64,000 bases of DNA. It comes from Sphingomonas endolithica. Its GTDB lineage: Bacteria; Pseudomonadota; Alphaproteobacteria; Sphingomonadales; Sphingomonadaceae. Location of the stretch: positions 2,435,001 through 2,499,000 of the forward strand of contig NZ_CP103057.1 in NCBI RefSeq assembly GCF_025231525.1, in the 5' to 3' direction. The translations under genes and the position numbers were made by a program. Positions 1 through 8,526 of the stretch are shown piece by piece (positions within the stretch are counted from its first letter, which is position 1; each line of letters begins with the position of its first letter). The notes under the pieces were generated by a model. That model saw only the letters and a list, made by a program, of their open reading frames with translations, was not told the origin of the DNA and ran no database searches.

Positions 1-1
1 G

Positions 2-1126
2 GCGGCGATCCCGGCGCCGTATCGCGATCGCCAGGAAGTCGCCTATTTCACCGGCCGCCGCATCGTCGAGATGGTCGCCGAGGATCTGAAACCTTCCGAC
101 ATCATGACGCGCGACGCGTTCCTGAACGCCATCGTGGTCAATTCGGCGATCGGCGGCTCGACCAACGCACCGATCCATTTGGCCGCGATCGCGCGTCATA
201 TCGGCGCCGATCTGGCGCTCGATGACTGGCAGACGCATGGCCACAAGGTGCCGCTGATGGTCAACCTGCAGCCCGCGGGCGAATATCTCGGCGAAGATTT
301 CTATCATGCCGGCGGCGTGCCCGCGGTGGTCGCCGAACTGATGAAGCAGGGCCTGATCCACGAGGATGCGATCACCGCCAACGGCAAGACGATCGGCGAC
401 AATTGCCGCGATGCCACGATCGAGGACGCCAAGGTCATCCGCCCGTTCGCCACGCCGCTCAAGGAAGAAGCCGGGTTCATCGTGCTCCGCGGCAATCTGT
501 TCGATTCCGCGATCATGAAGACCAGCGTGATCAGCCCGGAATTCCGCGCGCGCTATCTGTCCAACCCGCAAGATCCCGAGGCGTTCGAGGGCCCGGCGGT
601 GGTGTTCGATGGTCCGGAGGATTATCATCACCGCATCGACGATCCGTCGCTCGGCATCACCGACAGCCATTTGCTGTTCATGCGCGGCGCGGGGCCGATC
701 GGCTATCCGGGTGCGGCCGAAGTCGTCAACATGCGCGCGCCGGCCTATCTCATCCGCGAAGGCGTGCACGCCCTCCCCTGCATCGGCGATGGTCGCCAGT
801 CGGGCACGAGCGGCAGCCCCTCGATCCTCAACGCCTCGCCCGAAGCGGCGGCAATGGGTGGCCTCGCCTTGCTCAAGACCGGTGACCGCGTGCGCATCGA
901 TCTCAACAAGGGGTCGGCCGACGTGTTGATCGACAATGCCGAGCTGGCCGAGCGCCGCCGCGTGCTGGTTGAGGCGGGCGGCTATGCCTATCCCGCCTCG
1001 CAGACGCCATGGCAGGAAATCCAGCGTGCCACCGTAGGCCAGTTGCAGACCGGTGCGATCCTGGAAGGCGCGGAAAAGTACCAGCGCATCGCGCAGACCA
1101 AGGGGCTGCCGCGCGACAATCACTAG
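2..1126 (+). CDS. IlvD/Edd family sugar-acid dehydratase, 3' part
   Basis: The reading frame is open from base 2, so this is the C-terminal ~374 residues of a ~590-residue enzyme whose start lies outside the window. The motif [18 protein letters not shown] and the block [20 protein letters not shown] are typical of the IlvD/Edd family, and the second block is closest to the aldonate branch (L-arabinonate, D-xylonate, D-fuconate dehydratases). These Fe-S enzymes dehydrate a sugar acid to its 2-keto-3-deoxy form in the cytoplasm. The 5' end of the enzyme, with some cluster ligands, is not visible, so substrate cannot be fixed. The neighbouring GH31 glycosidase fits a pentose or plant-glycan catabolic setting. 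True dihydroxy-acid dehydratase (IlvD) is the alternative and is less likely from the motifs. Confidence 0.9.
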   Translation, partial: AAIPAPYRDRQEVAYFTGRRIVEMVAEDLKPSDIMTRDAFLNAIVVNSAIGGSTNAPIHLAAIARHIGADLALDDWQTHGHKVPLMVNLQPAGEYLGEDFYHAGGVPAVVAELMKQGLIHEDAITANGKTIGDNCRDATIEDAKVIRPFATPLKEEAGFIVLRGNLFDSAIMKTSVISPEFRARYLSNPQDPEAFEGPAVVFDGPEDYHHRIDDPSLGITDSHLLFMRGAGPIGYPGAAEVVNMRAPAYLIREGVHALPCIGDGRQSGTSGSPSILNASPEAAAMGGLALLKTGDRVRIDLNKGSADVLIDNAELAERRRVLVEAGGYAYPASQTPWQEIQRATVGQLQTGAILEGAEKYQRIAQTKGLPRDNH

Positions 1127-1133
1127 CGCTCCG

Positions 1134-1162
1134 CCTGGCGCCCGCCATCTGTCGGCGCCAGG
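1134..1162. terminator. Hairpin terminator between convergent genes
   Basis: CCTGGCGCC (1134-1142) pairs perfectly with GGCGCCAGG (1154-1162), a 9-bp GC-rich stem with an 11-nt loop. It lies in the 39-bp gap between the stop codons of two convergent genes. There is no U tract on either side, so it is a GC hairpin rather than a classical intrinsic terminator. It could serve both strands. Confidence 0.55.
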
Positions 1163-1165
1163 TTA

Positions 1166-3811
1166 TCAGATCGCCCGGATCTTCCGCGCGAACTCCGCTT
1201 TTACCTCTGGCTTGGCGCGCGTCTCGTTCACCTCCTGCACGAGCTTCGCCGAGCGCGCATCGAACGCGGCGATCAGCGCAGCAAGCTGTTCCGGGTGATA
1301 GTCGATCAGCCGACCGAGTTGTCCCGCCAGCGACACGTCGTCGGGTAGCGGCACCGGAGGCTCCCATTGCTCCTTCAGCCATGCCACGGCGGCGGCGGTG
1401 CGCTTCATGCGATAGAGGAGTCCATCGATGCGCGGCGCGCCATCGGGGAAAGCGATGGTCACGCTCAGCGTAGCGCCGGCCTGCTGTGCGGGAAGGACGA
1501 TCCGCGCCGTCAGGCTCTCGCCATCATAATGCCAGCTTCCCTGACGCCCATCGTCCGATCGCGGATATGCCACGCCGTTGACGGTCACACGCTGCGGGAA
1601 TGCGGCGCTCGCCAGTTCGACCGCGATCTGCCTGCTGTCGGGCATGCCTGCGTAGCTGCCTTCGCGCGGGCGTATCGTGACCTTTGCCTGGCGTGCATCG
1701 CGCGTCGTCTCGATCGCGGTAAAGGCATAATCGCCGTTGCGATACGCTTCGCTGTCGCCCGCATCGGCATAGACCCGGGTCTTCGCGCCACCGCCCGGCA
1801 GGACGCGCACGACGAGCCTGCCATCGTCCGCGTCCTGAAGCTTGTGTACCGATGCCGGGTTCATCGGGATCGCGGCACCCGCGCGCACGAACAATGGCAC
1901 CTCGTCCAGCAGATAGTCGCGCACGATCGTGCGTCCGCCTTCGATCACCTCGCCGCGATTGTCGTCGTACCAGCGGCCGGGTGGAAGCCAAATAGAGACA
2001 CTGGCGACGCCGTTTTGGAGCGGCTGAGTGACCGGCGCCACAAGCATGTCGTCACCGAACATATATTCGCCGGTCGCGCGATAGGCCTCCGGCTGCTCGG
2101 GCCAGGCATAATATAGCGGCCGCAGGATTGAGACTCCGCTGTCATAGGCCTGACGCGACGCGGTGTAGATGTAAGGGGCCAGCTGGTAGCGCAGGGCCAC
2201 CGTCTGGCGAAGTGCGGCAAGCACCTCCGGCGAGAAGCGCCACGGCTCCTTGCGCAGGCCTGCCTCCTTCGACGAATGCGTACGCAGGATCGGGCTGAAC
2301 GCGCCGAACTGCATCCAGCGAACGTAGAGCTCCGGGTCGATATGTCGCTGGCTCTCTGGCGTGGTCTCGGCAAAGAAGTGGCCGCCAATATCGTGGCTCC
2401 AATAGCCGTATAGCACGTTGGATGCGGTCGCGGTGAAATAGGGCTGATAGGCAAGCGACGCCCATGAGATCACCGAGTCTCCCGAGAAACCGATCTGGTA
2501 GCGATGGTTTCCGAGACCGCCCCAGCGATGATAGATCAGCGCTCGATTCTGGCTGGTCTGCTGCATCCGCGTATAAAATACGTAGTTAAGCCACCAGGTA
2601 TTGGACAGGCCCGGCATCAGCTTGGAATTGGGCCATTGCTGCCAATCGAGCCACCAGAAATCGACACCCTGCCTGGCGAGCGGATCGAGCGTCTTGTCGA
2701 ACCAGTTCTGCACGAAGCGCTTGTCGGCCGCCTCGAACGGCACTGGCGCCCCATCGGTCACGCCCATCGCCTTGGCAGATGCGGGGTAACTTTCTTCTCG
2801 CGCGGGAATGCCCGAGGCCGGATGCAGGTTGAGCGTGGTCTTGAGCTTGTGGTCGTGCAGCCAGCCGAGGAACCGGTCCGGTTCCGGGAACAGGCTGCGG
2901 TTCCAGGTATAGCCGGTCCAGCCGACCGATTCCCCGACCTCGTCGCGTTTGACGTATTTGGCGTCCCAGCTCAGATCGTCGGTGCGGTGCCAATCCATGT
3001 CGATGACCATCACGTCGAGCGGGATCTGGTAGCGCTCGAAATCGCCGACCAGATCGCGCATCTCGCGGTCCGAATAATTCCAGTAACGCGACCACCAATA
3101 GCCGAAGGCAAAGCGCGGCGGCATCGGCTGACGTCCGGCCACGGCGGCATAATCGCCCAGCGCTCGCTGATACCGATGTCCGTAGCCGAAGAAATACAGG
3201 TCCTGGCAGTCCGCACAGCCGCGCGGCTTGGCCCATTGCCAGCGCAGGTCGGCGTCGAACAGAAACGATGTCGAGTCGTCGACGACGTGCCACCCATCAC
3301 GCGACAACAGACCCTGGCCGAGATCTAACCGCTTGCCGCTGTCGATGTTGATGTCGCCCGAATAACGATCCATCGTCCGAGCGGTGCCGTGCAGATTGCC
3401 GGTTTCTGGATCGCCCGGATGCCAGTCGAAGGCCGGCGCGAGCTTCCTCGATCGGATCTGCAAGTTCCGCGCGTCGAACTTACCGCTGCCCAGCACATAG
3501 CTGAGCTGCAGCGAGGCGGTCTCGATCCGCAGCTTGCCGCCGCTCGTGGTCACCGTGAAGTGCGGCACCGGCTGATCGCGATCGATAAAGATTTGTGAGG
3601 GATCGTCCACGAAGCGGCTGTCGGGGGACCATTCCATGCGGATCAATTGTGCCGTGAGGATGGTGAAACGCACCTGCCCGCGCTGGACGATTGCGGCTGG
3701 CGCCGCACGACCGTGCATTGCCGGGGTGTCGGCATGTGCGGGTGCACCGATGATGCCGGTCAAGGCCAGCGCCAAGCCGCACCATGCCACGTTCAACCCA
3801 CGCCGCGTCAT
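1166..3811 (-). CDS. Secreted GH31 family glycoside hydrolase
   Basis: A large (881-residue) glycoside hydrolase of family 31 (alpha-glucosidase/alpha-xylosidase superfamily). The catalytic barrel is recognisable from FGYWWSRYWNYSD, the nucleophile region DFWWLDWQQW, and the FSGDSVISWASL and YWSHDIGGH blocks. A C-terminal beta-sandwich with a DUF5110-like region follows. I chose the ATG at 3811 because GGAGG lies about 10 nt upstream and it gives a clean signal peptide (MTRRGLNVAWCGLALALTG, then APAHA|D); the longer ORF to 3874 adds residues with no signal-peptide character. Export to the periplasm or outer surface is therefore likely. It converges with the sugar-acid dehydratase. Substrate (alpha-xyloside, alpha-glucoside or sulfoquinovoside) cannot be told from the sequence alone. 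Confidence 0.9.
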   Translation of the reverse strand: MTRRGLNVAWCGLALALTGIIGAPAHADTPAMHGRAAPAAIVQRGQVRFTILTAQLIRMEWSPDSRFVDDPSQIFIDRDQPVPHFTVTTSGGKLRIETASLQLSYVLGSGKFDARNLQIRSRKLAPAFDWHPGDPETGNLHGTARTMDRYSGDINIDSGKRLDLGQGLLSRDGWHVVDDSTSFLFDADLRWQWAKPRGCADCQDLYFFGYGHRYQRALGDYAAVAGRQPMPPRFAFGYWWSRYWNYSDREMRDLVGDFERYQIPLDVMVIDMDWHRTDDLSWDAKYVKRDEVGESVGWTGYTWNRSLFPEPDRFLGWLHDHKLKTTLNLHPASGIPAREESYPASAKAMGVTDGAPVPFEAADKRFVQNWFDKTLDPLARQGVDFWWLDWQQWPNSKLMPGLSNTWWLNYVFYTRMQQTSQNRALIYHRWGGLGNHRYQIGFSGDSVISWASLAYQPYFTATASNVLYGYWSHDIGGHFFAETTPESQRHIDPELYVRWMQFGAFSPILRTHSSKEAGLRKEPWRFSPEVLAALRQTVALRYQLAPYIYTASRQAYDSGVSILRPLYYAWPEQPEAYRATGEYMFGDDMLVAPVTQPLQNGVASVSIWLPPGRWYDDNRGEVIEGGRTIVRDYLLDEVPLFVRAGAAIPMNPASVHKLQDADDGRLVVRVLPGGGAKTRVYADAGDSEAYRNGDYAFTAIETTRDARQAKVTIRPREGSYAGMPDSRQIAVELASAAFPQRVTVNGVAYPRSDDGRQGSWHYDGESLTARIVLPAQQAGATLSVTIAFPDGAPRIDGLLYRMKRTAAAVAWLKEQWEPPVPLPDDVSLAGQLGRLIDYHPEQLAALIAAFDARSAKLVQEVNETRAKPEVKAEFARKIRAI

Positions 3812-3950
3812 CCCCGTCATCCCTCCGCTTGTGGCCGCTCGCGTCCACGGCACCATCCTGGACCTGGCTAGCACAGCTTCCCGAGCAGAATATCAATTTA
3901 ATCCTACCACGGGCGAGGATGCGGACGCCCGGCAGAAAGTGGCAACCGGA

Positions 3951-4475
3951 TCACCGTTGCGCTACATAGGCCTGCAGCGGCAGGACCAGCCCCGCGGCAA
4001 CGAAGTATCTGTCTGCCATCCTCGCCGCCACGTCCTGGTTGAGCCGCCCCGCTGCATCGCGGAAGGCGCGGCCGAGCGGGTGATCGGGGACGATGCCCAT
4101 GCCGACCTCGTTGGTGACGATGATCAGCGGGAGGGGCGTTGCGTCGATCGCGGCGCACAGCGCATGCGAGCGCTGGGCGATAGCGTGATCGCCGAGCATC
4201 AGGTTCGACAACCACAAGGTCAGGCAATCGACCAGGATCACGCCCGCATCGATCGCGCCGATCGCCTCCGGCAGCTCGAGCGGGCATTCCACCGTGCGCC
4301 AGCGATCGTCGCGTTCGGCACGATGCCGGGCGATACGATCGGTCATCTCGTCGTCCCATGCCTCGGCGGTGGCGAGATAGTGTAGCGGCCCGTCATGTCG
4401 CTCTGCCGTGGCCAGCGCCAGCCGGCTCTTGCCCGATCGGGCGCCACCCAGGAACAACGTCTTCATCGATGCCAT
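3951..4475 (-). CDS. cobU: Bifunctional adenosylcobinamide kinase / guanylyltransferase
   Basis: The product (174 aa, normal family length) phosphorylates adenosylcobinamide and then transfers GMP to give adenosylcobinamide-GDP in the nucleotide-loop assembly of cobalamin. The P-loop FLGGARSGKS is at residues 8-17. The family signature ATAEAWDDEMTDRIARHRAER and the Walker B-like VILVDCLTLWLSN follow, and TNEVGMGIVP is the conserved C-terminal block. It is called CobP in the Pseudomonas denitrificans scheme. It is transcribed away from the riboswitch-led cobalamin operon and completes that operon's salvage route. It does not itself lie downstream of a visible riboswitch. Confidence 0.95.
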   Translation of the reverse strand: MASMKTLFLGGARSGKSRLALATAERHDGPLHYLATAEAWDDEMTDRIARHRAERDDRWRTVECPLELPEAIGAIDAGVILVDCLTLWLSNLMLGDHAIAQRSHALCAAIDATPLPLIIVTNEVGMGIVPDHPLGRAFRDAAGRLNQDVAARMADRYFVAAGLVLPLQAYVAQR

Positions 4476-4513
4476 CTTGCCTTACTCTCCGCTCGACCGT
4501 AGGGGCGCAAGCG

Positions 4514-4690
4514 CGACAGGTTTCCAGAGATGGAATGAAAAGGGAACCCGGAAGCGAGCATCTGTTCGTCATCCGGGGCTGTCCCCGCAACTGTGACCGG
4601 TGAGCCTTGCTCCTCGTGTGCCACTGGATCCTTGGGATCCGGGAAGGCCGGGCAAGGCGATGAACCGGGAGCCAGGAGACCTGCCTGTCG
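4514..4690 (+). promoter_or_regulatory. Cobalamin (AdoCbl-type) riboswitch
   Basis: All landmark elements of the Rfam cobalamin riboswitch are visible in order: AAAGGGAA with a following CCCGG, the hallmark CCCCGCAACTGT, GCCACTGGATCC and GGGAAGGC, and GAACCGGGAGCCAGGAGACC at the 3' side. The closing stem P1 is perfect: CGACAGG (4514-4520) pairs with CCTGTCG (4684-4690). It sits 145 nt upstream of the btuB start, so it should switch off the uptake and salvage operon when adenosylcobalamin is plentiful. Confidence 0.96.
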
Positions 4691-4785
4691 TGGTTGTCCT
4701 TCGTGCGGACGGGGTGTTCCGGGCGATCGAGGTTTTTCCTCGCGTGACGACGTCGTTGGGGTCGTGCGCGATGGGAAGCTGTCTT

Positions 4786-4826
4786 CCTTGGCGAAGCATC
4801 ACGTGCGTCCCCGCTCATTGCCAAGG
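4786..4826 (+). promoter_or_regulatory. Candidate RBS-sequestering hairpin of the riboswitch expression platform
   Basis: CCTTGGC (4786-4792) is the exact reverse complement of GCCAAGG (4820-4826). The 3' arm overlaps the btuB Shine-Dalgarno sequence (AAGGGGA, upstream of GTG 4836). Formation of this stem would hide the ribosome-binding site. No strong U-tract terminator is seen between the aptamer and btuB; only a short CGAGG/CCTCG hairpin with a T5 loop occurs at 4728-4742. Translational control is therefore the better guess. Confidence 0.5.
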
Positions 4827-4835
4827 GGAAACCAC

Positions 4836-6755
4836 GTGACCAAATATTCTGCCCTGATCCTGCTGCCGTGCATCGCGGCCGCGACACCAGTATTCGCGCA
4901 AACCGCGCAATCGACTGGCGGCCTGACACAGGCCGCCGATGCCGGCAGCGACGTCATCGTCACCGCCAATCGCGATGCACGGCCAGCATCCACCGTCGGC
5001 CAGGCGGTCACCGTGCTCGACACGCAGACCATCACCGAGCGCCAGTCGGTGACCGTCTCGGACCTGCTGCGCCAGACGCCTGGCGTCACCGTGACGCGCA
5101 ATGGCGGTGTGGGGACGTCGACCTCGGTCAACATTCGCGGCGCGGAGAGCGATCAGACGGTCGCCTTGATCGACGGCATCAAATTGAACGATCCCTCGTC
5201 GCCGGGTAGCGGGTTCAATTTCGGCAGCCTGTTGATCGGCAACATCGCGCGCATCGAGGTGCTGCGCGGTGCGCAATCGGTGCTGTGGGGCAGCCAGGCG
5301 ATCGGCGGCGTGGTCAACCTGATCACGCGCCAGCCGACCGAGCAGCTCGCGGTCAATGCGCGTGCGGAAGGCGGTTCGTTCGGCACGGGCCAGGGCTTTG
5401 CCAACGTCTCGGGCAAATTCGGGCCGGTCTCGGCCAGCGTCGGCGGCGGCTATTACACCACCGATGGCATCTCGACCTTTGCCGGGGGCAAGGAGAAAGA
5501 CGGGTTCCGCAATTATAGCGCGAACGGCAGCCTGGGGATCGCGCTGGCCGAGAACGTCTCGATCGATCTGCGCGGCTTCTATACCAATGGCCGCACCGAG
5601 ATCGACGGGGGCTTTCCGTTGCAGGATACGCGCGAATATGGCGAAAGCGAGCAGTGGATCGGCTATGCCGGGCTGAATGCGGCTCTGTTCGACGGCAAGT
5701 TCCGCAACCGGATCGGTTTCGCGCATACCGACAGCGATCGCCGCAACACCGATCCCGATGGCGATCCGACCGAGACGTTCCGCGGCATCGGCCGCAACGA
5801 CCGGCTGGAATATCAGGGCGTGGTCGACCTGAGCGATGCGGTGTTCGCGACGTTCGGGGCTGAACGCGAAATCTCGCGCTTCTCAACCTCTAGTTATGGC
5901 GGCCCGGTGACCAAGGGTCGTGCGCGGTTGTTCAGCGTGTATGGACAGCTGGCGGTGACGCCGATCGCCGGCCTTACCGCGACGGCGGGCGTACGGCATG
6001 ACGACCACAATGTGTTCGGCGGCGAGACGACCTTTTCGGGCAGCGGTGTCTATTCGCCCAATGATGGCGCGACCCAGTTCCGGGCGAGCTATTCCGAAGG
6101 CTTCAAGGCGCCCACCCTGTACCAGTTGCAGAGCGAATACGGCAACAAGGCACTTACCCCGGAGCGTTCGCACGGCTGGGACGCGGGGGTAACGCAGAAG
6201 GCTCTGGATGGCGCGATCGAGGCAAGCGCGACCTGGTTCCACCGCAACACACGCGACTTGGTCACGTTCGTATCGTGCGCCACGGCGATCGGCATCTGCG
6301 TCGATCGCCCGAACGGCACGTACGACAACATCGCCCGCACCCGCGCACAGGGACTGGAAGTCGCGCTGCTGCTGAAGCCGGTCGAGGCGCTGACGGTCAG
6401 TGCGAGCTATACCTATCTCGATGCCACCGACCGTTCGACCGGCAGTGCCAATTACGGGCGCGATCTGGCGCGGCGTCCGGGGGACAGCGTGACGGTGAAT
6501 GCCGATTACCAGTGGGCGTTCGGGCTGAAGACCGGTGCGACGATCACCGCGGTCGGCGACAGTTTCGACAATGCCTCGAACGCACGGCGGCTCGACGGCT
6601 ATGTGCTGACCGACCTGCGTGCGGCGTTCCCGATCGGCGATCACTTCGAGATCTATGGCCGCGTCGAGAACGTCTTCGATGCGGGGTACCAGACGATCTA
6701 CAATTACGGCCAGCCGGGCTGCGGTGCGTTCGGTGGCATCCGGCTGACCTATTGA
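4836..6755 (+). CDS. btuB: TonB-dependent cobalamin receptor BtuB
   Basis: Outer-membrane receptor that imports cobalamin and other corrinoids using TonB energy. GTG at 4836 is chosen because AAGGGGA stands just upstream and translation opens with a signal peptide (VTKYSALILLPCIAAATPVFA|Q). The frame stays open back into the riboswitch only by chance. A TonB box-like DVIVTA is at residues 39-44. A plug domain follows (PGVTVTRNGGVGTSTSVNIRG, then VEVLRGAQSVLWGSQAIGGVVN-type), then a beta-barrel ending in the usual terminal aromatic (GGIRLTY). Length 639 aa is normal. The riboswitch directly upstream and the downstream btuFCD genes make the substrate assignment secure. Confidence 0.94.
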   Translation: MTKYSALILLPCIAAATPVFAQTAQSTGGLTQAADAGSDVIVTANRDARPASTVGQAVTVLDTQTITERQSVTVSDLLRQTPGVTVTRNGGVGTSTSVNIRGAESDQTVALIDGIKLNDPSSPGSGFNFGSLLIGNIARIEVLRGAQSVLWGSQAIGGVVNLITRQPTEQLAVNARAEGGSFGTGQGFANVSGKFGPVSASVGGGYYTTDGISTFAGGKEKDGFRNYSANGSLGIALAENVSIDLRGFYTNGRTEIDGGFPLQDTREYGESEQWIGYAGLNAALFDGKFRNRIGFAHTDSDRRNTDPDGDPTETFRGIGRNDRLEYQGVVDLSDAVFATFGAEREISRFSTSSYGGPVTKGRARLFSVYGQLAVTPIAGLTATAGVRHDDHNVFGGETTFSGSGVYSPNDGATQFRASYSEGFKAPTLYQLQSEYGNKALTPERSHGWDAGVTQKALDGAIEASATWFHRNTRDLVTFVSCATAIGICVDRPNGTYDNIARTRAQGLEVALLLKPVEALTVSASYTYLDATDRSTGSANYGRDLARRPGDSVTVNADYQWAFGLKTGATITAVGDSFDNASNARRLDGYVLTDLRAAFPIGDHFEIYGRVENVFDAGYQTIYNYGQPGCGAFGGIRLTY

Positions 6756-7891
6756 TGCGCAATGCCGTCGCCACATTCTGCACGCATGGCGGCCGGGTGG
6801 CCGACGCGCGTGCGGCGTTTGGCGAAGGCGACTGGATAGACCTGTCAACCGGCATCGCCCCTTGGGCGTGGCCGGTCGGCGTCCTGCCGCTCGGTTGGGA
6901 TCGGCTGCCCGAGCCGGACGAGATCGCGGCGCTGGAGAGTGCGGCCGGGCAGGCGTTCGGGGTCAATGCGGCGCAAGTCGTCGCGGTACCGGGCACCGAT
7001 CTGGCGTTGCGGTTGCTGGCGCTGGTACTTGGGGCGGAACGGCCGGCGGTGGTCGTGCCGGGCTATGCAGGGCATCGCGCGGCGTGGCCGGATGCCGTTG
7101 GCATTTCCTCAATTACCTTGTTGAGTGAGGGTGACTTACCAACACACCCACCGTCACCCCGGACTTGGTCCGGGGTCCACCGTGCCGCAAACTCGCAGGC
7201 ACCTGATCGTGCGAGGCAGTGGACCCCGGAACAAGTCCGGGGTGACGATGCGGGAGAAGCTTACGCGCCCTCCGCCGCGGGTGACGGGGCGGCCTACGAC
7301 CTGCTCGTGCTCGTGCTCGCCAGCCCGGCCAATCCGGATGGGCGGACAAGCGATCCGGCGATGCTGCGCGCGCTCGCCGAGACGATGACCGTGGTCGTCG
7401 ACGAAGCCTATGCCGATCCTGCGCCCGGCGTCGCACCGCATGCGTCCGACACGCTCATCGTGCTGCGGTCGTTTGGCAAGTTCTACGGCCTGCCCGGCCT
7501 ACGCCTCGGCTTCGTCATTGCCGGGGAGTCGGTCGCCGCGCGGACGCGCGCGATGCTCGGCGACTGGCCGGTATCCAGCGCGGCGGTGGCGATCGGCACG
7601 GCCGCGTACCGCGATGCCGCCTGGCGCGGCACGCAGCAGGCGCGGATCGGCGAGACGGGTGCATTGCTCGATCAGGTGCTGAGCGACGCCGGCCTGCCGA
7701 TCGTCGGCAGCGCGCCGCTGTTTCGGCTGGTCGCGCACGAGCGTGCGGCGGATCTTTTCACCCATCTCGCGCGGCATGCTATCCTCACGCGTCCTTTCGC
7801 CGACCAGCCCGATCGGCTGCGCATCGGCCTGCCGCGCGGCGCCGCGGCGTTGGTCCGGCTTGCCACTGCCCTCGAGGAGTTCGTTCGATGA
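6755..7891 (+). CDS. cobD: L-threonine-O-3-phosphate decarboxylase with an in-frame repeat insertion
   Basis: PLP-dependent class I/II aminotransferase-fold enzyme that makes (R)-1-aminopropan-2-yl phosphate, the linker of the cobalamin nucleotide loop (CobC in the Pseudomonas scheme). Visible motifs are NPDGR (193-197), DEAY (216-219) and the PLP lysine in RSFGKFYGLPGLRLGF (Lys242). The start overlaps the btuB stop (TGATG). At 378 aa it is longer than usual. Residues about 133-164 are encoded by a 94-bp palindromic element, and roughly 50 residues between the GYAGHRAAW block and YDLLVLVLASPANPDGR are atypical (PSPRTWSGV, WTPEQVRGDD). The insertion keeps frame and lies before the catalytic lysine, so the protein may still fold with a surface loop. 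Confidence 0.9.
   Translation: MRNAVATFCTHGGRVADARAAFGEGDWIDLSTGIAPWAWPVGVLPLGWDRLPEPDEIAALESAAGQAFGVNAAQVVAVPGTDLALRLLALVLGAERPAVVVPGYAGHRAAWPDAVGISSITLLSEGDLPTHPPSPRTWSGVHRAANSQAPDRARQWTPEQVRGDDAGEAYAPSAAGDGAAYDLLVLVLASPANPDGRTSDPAMLRALAETMTVVVDEAYADPAPGVAPHASDTLIVLRSFGKFYGLPGLRLGFVIAGESVAARTRAMLGDWPVSSAAVAIGTAAYRDAAWRGTQQARIGETGALLDQVLSDAGLPIVGSAPLFRLVAHERAADLFTHLARHAILTRPFADQPDRLRIGLPRGAAALVRLATALEEFVR
7153..7246. repeat. 94-bp palindromic element inside cobD
   Basis: Left arm 7153-7180 begins GTCACCCCGGACTTGG and right arm 7219-7246 ends AAGTCCGGGGTGAC. The 28-nt arms are inverted repeats with a single mismatch, separated by 38 nt. A sister copy occurs between genes at 17698-17803, so this is a mobile or dispersed non-autonomous repeat rather than a native part of cobD. 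It is read through in frame. Confidence 0.9.
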
Positions 7892-8526
7892 CCGACACGC
7901 CTAAACACGTTGGCCCCAAAGACGCTGGCGAAGACTATGAGCGCCACAATGCGCGGATGAAGCGCATGGCCGAGGCGCGCGCCAAGATGCAGGCGCGGCG
8001 CACGCTGGAGCGCGGATTGCTGATCGTCCACACCGGCAACGGCAAGGGCAAATCCTCCTCCGCGTTCGGCATGGCGATCCGCAGCATCGGCTGGGGCATG
8101 AAGGTGGCGATCCTGCAATATGTGAAGGGCAAGTGGGAGACGGGCGAGCGCAACTTCTTCGAGGCCTATCCCGATCTCGCCACGTTCGAGGTGATGGGCC
8201 AGGGCTTCACCTGGGACACGCAGGACCGCGCGCAGGATATCGCCGCGGCGCGCGCGGCGTGGGAGCGATCGAAGGAAATGATCCTCGATCCAGAGATCGA
8301 TTTCGTCATCCTCGACGAACTCAACATCGTGCTGCGCGACGATACGCTGCCGATCGCCGAGATCGTGGCGTTCCTGAAGGATCGGCCGCTGACCAAGCAT
8401 ATCTGCATCACCGGGCGCACCGCCAAGCCGGAACTGCTGGAGATCGCCGATCTGGTGACCGACTTCACCGAGGTGAAGCATCCATACCATGCCGGGTTCA
8501 AGGCGCAGAAGGGCGTGGAGTTTTGA
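7888..8526 (+). CDS. cobO: Cob(I)yrinic acid a,c-diamide adenosyltransferase (CobO/BtuR type)
   Basis: Cytoplasmic ATP:corrinoid adenosyltransferase that adds the upper 5'-deoxyadenosyl ligand. The P-loop TGNGKGKSS is at residues 49-57, followed by AFGMAIRSIGWGMKVAILQYVKG, and IDFVILDELNIVL carries the conserved Asp/Glu. The length (212 aa) is normal. Start and the preceding stop overlap as ATGA. It sits between the loop-assembly gene cobD and the corrinoid importer, so imported cobinamide or cobalamin can be adenosylated at once. Confidence 0.95.
   Translation: MTDTPKHVGPKDAGEDYERHNARMKRMAEARAKMQARRTLERGLLIVHTGNGKGKSSSAFGMAIRSIGWGMKVAILQYVKGKWETGERNFFEAYPDLATFEVMGQGFTWDTQDRAQDIAAARAAWERSKEMILDPEIDFVILDELNIVLRDDTLPIAEIVAFLKDRPLTKHICITGRTAKPELLEIADLVTDFTEVKHPYHAGFKAQKGVEF

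Noticed and set aside
4593..4835. Upstream in-frame extension of btuB
   Set aside because: It lies inside the cobalamin riboswitch and its expression platform; GTG 4836 has a ribosome-binding site and a signal peptide.
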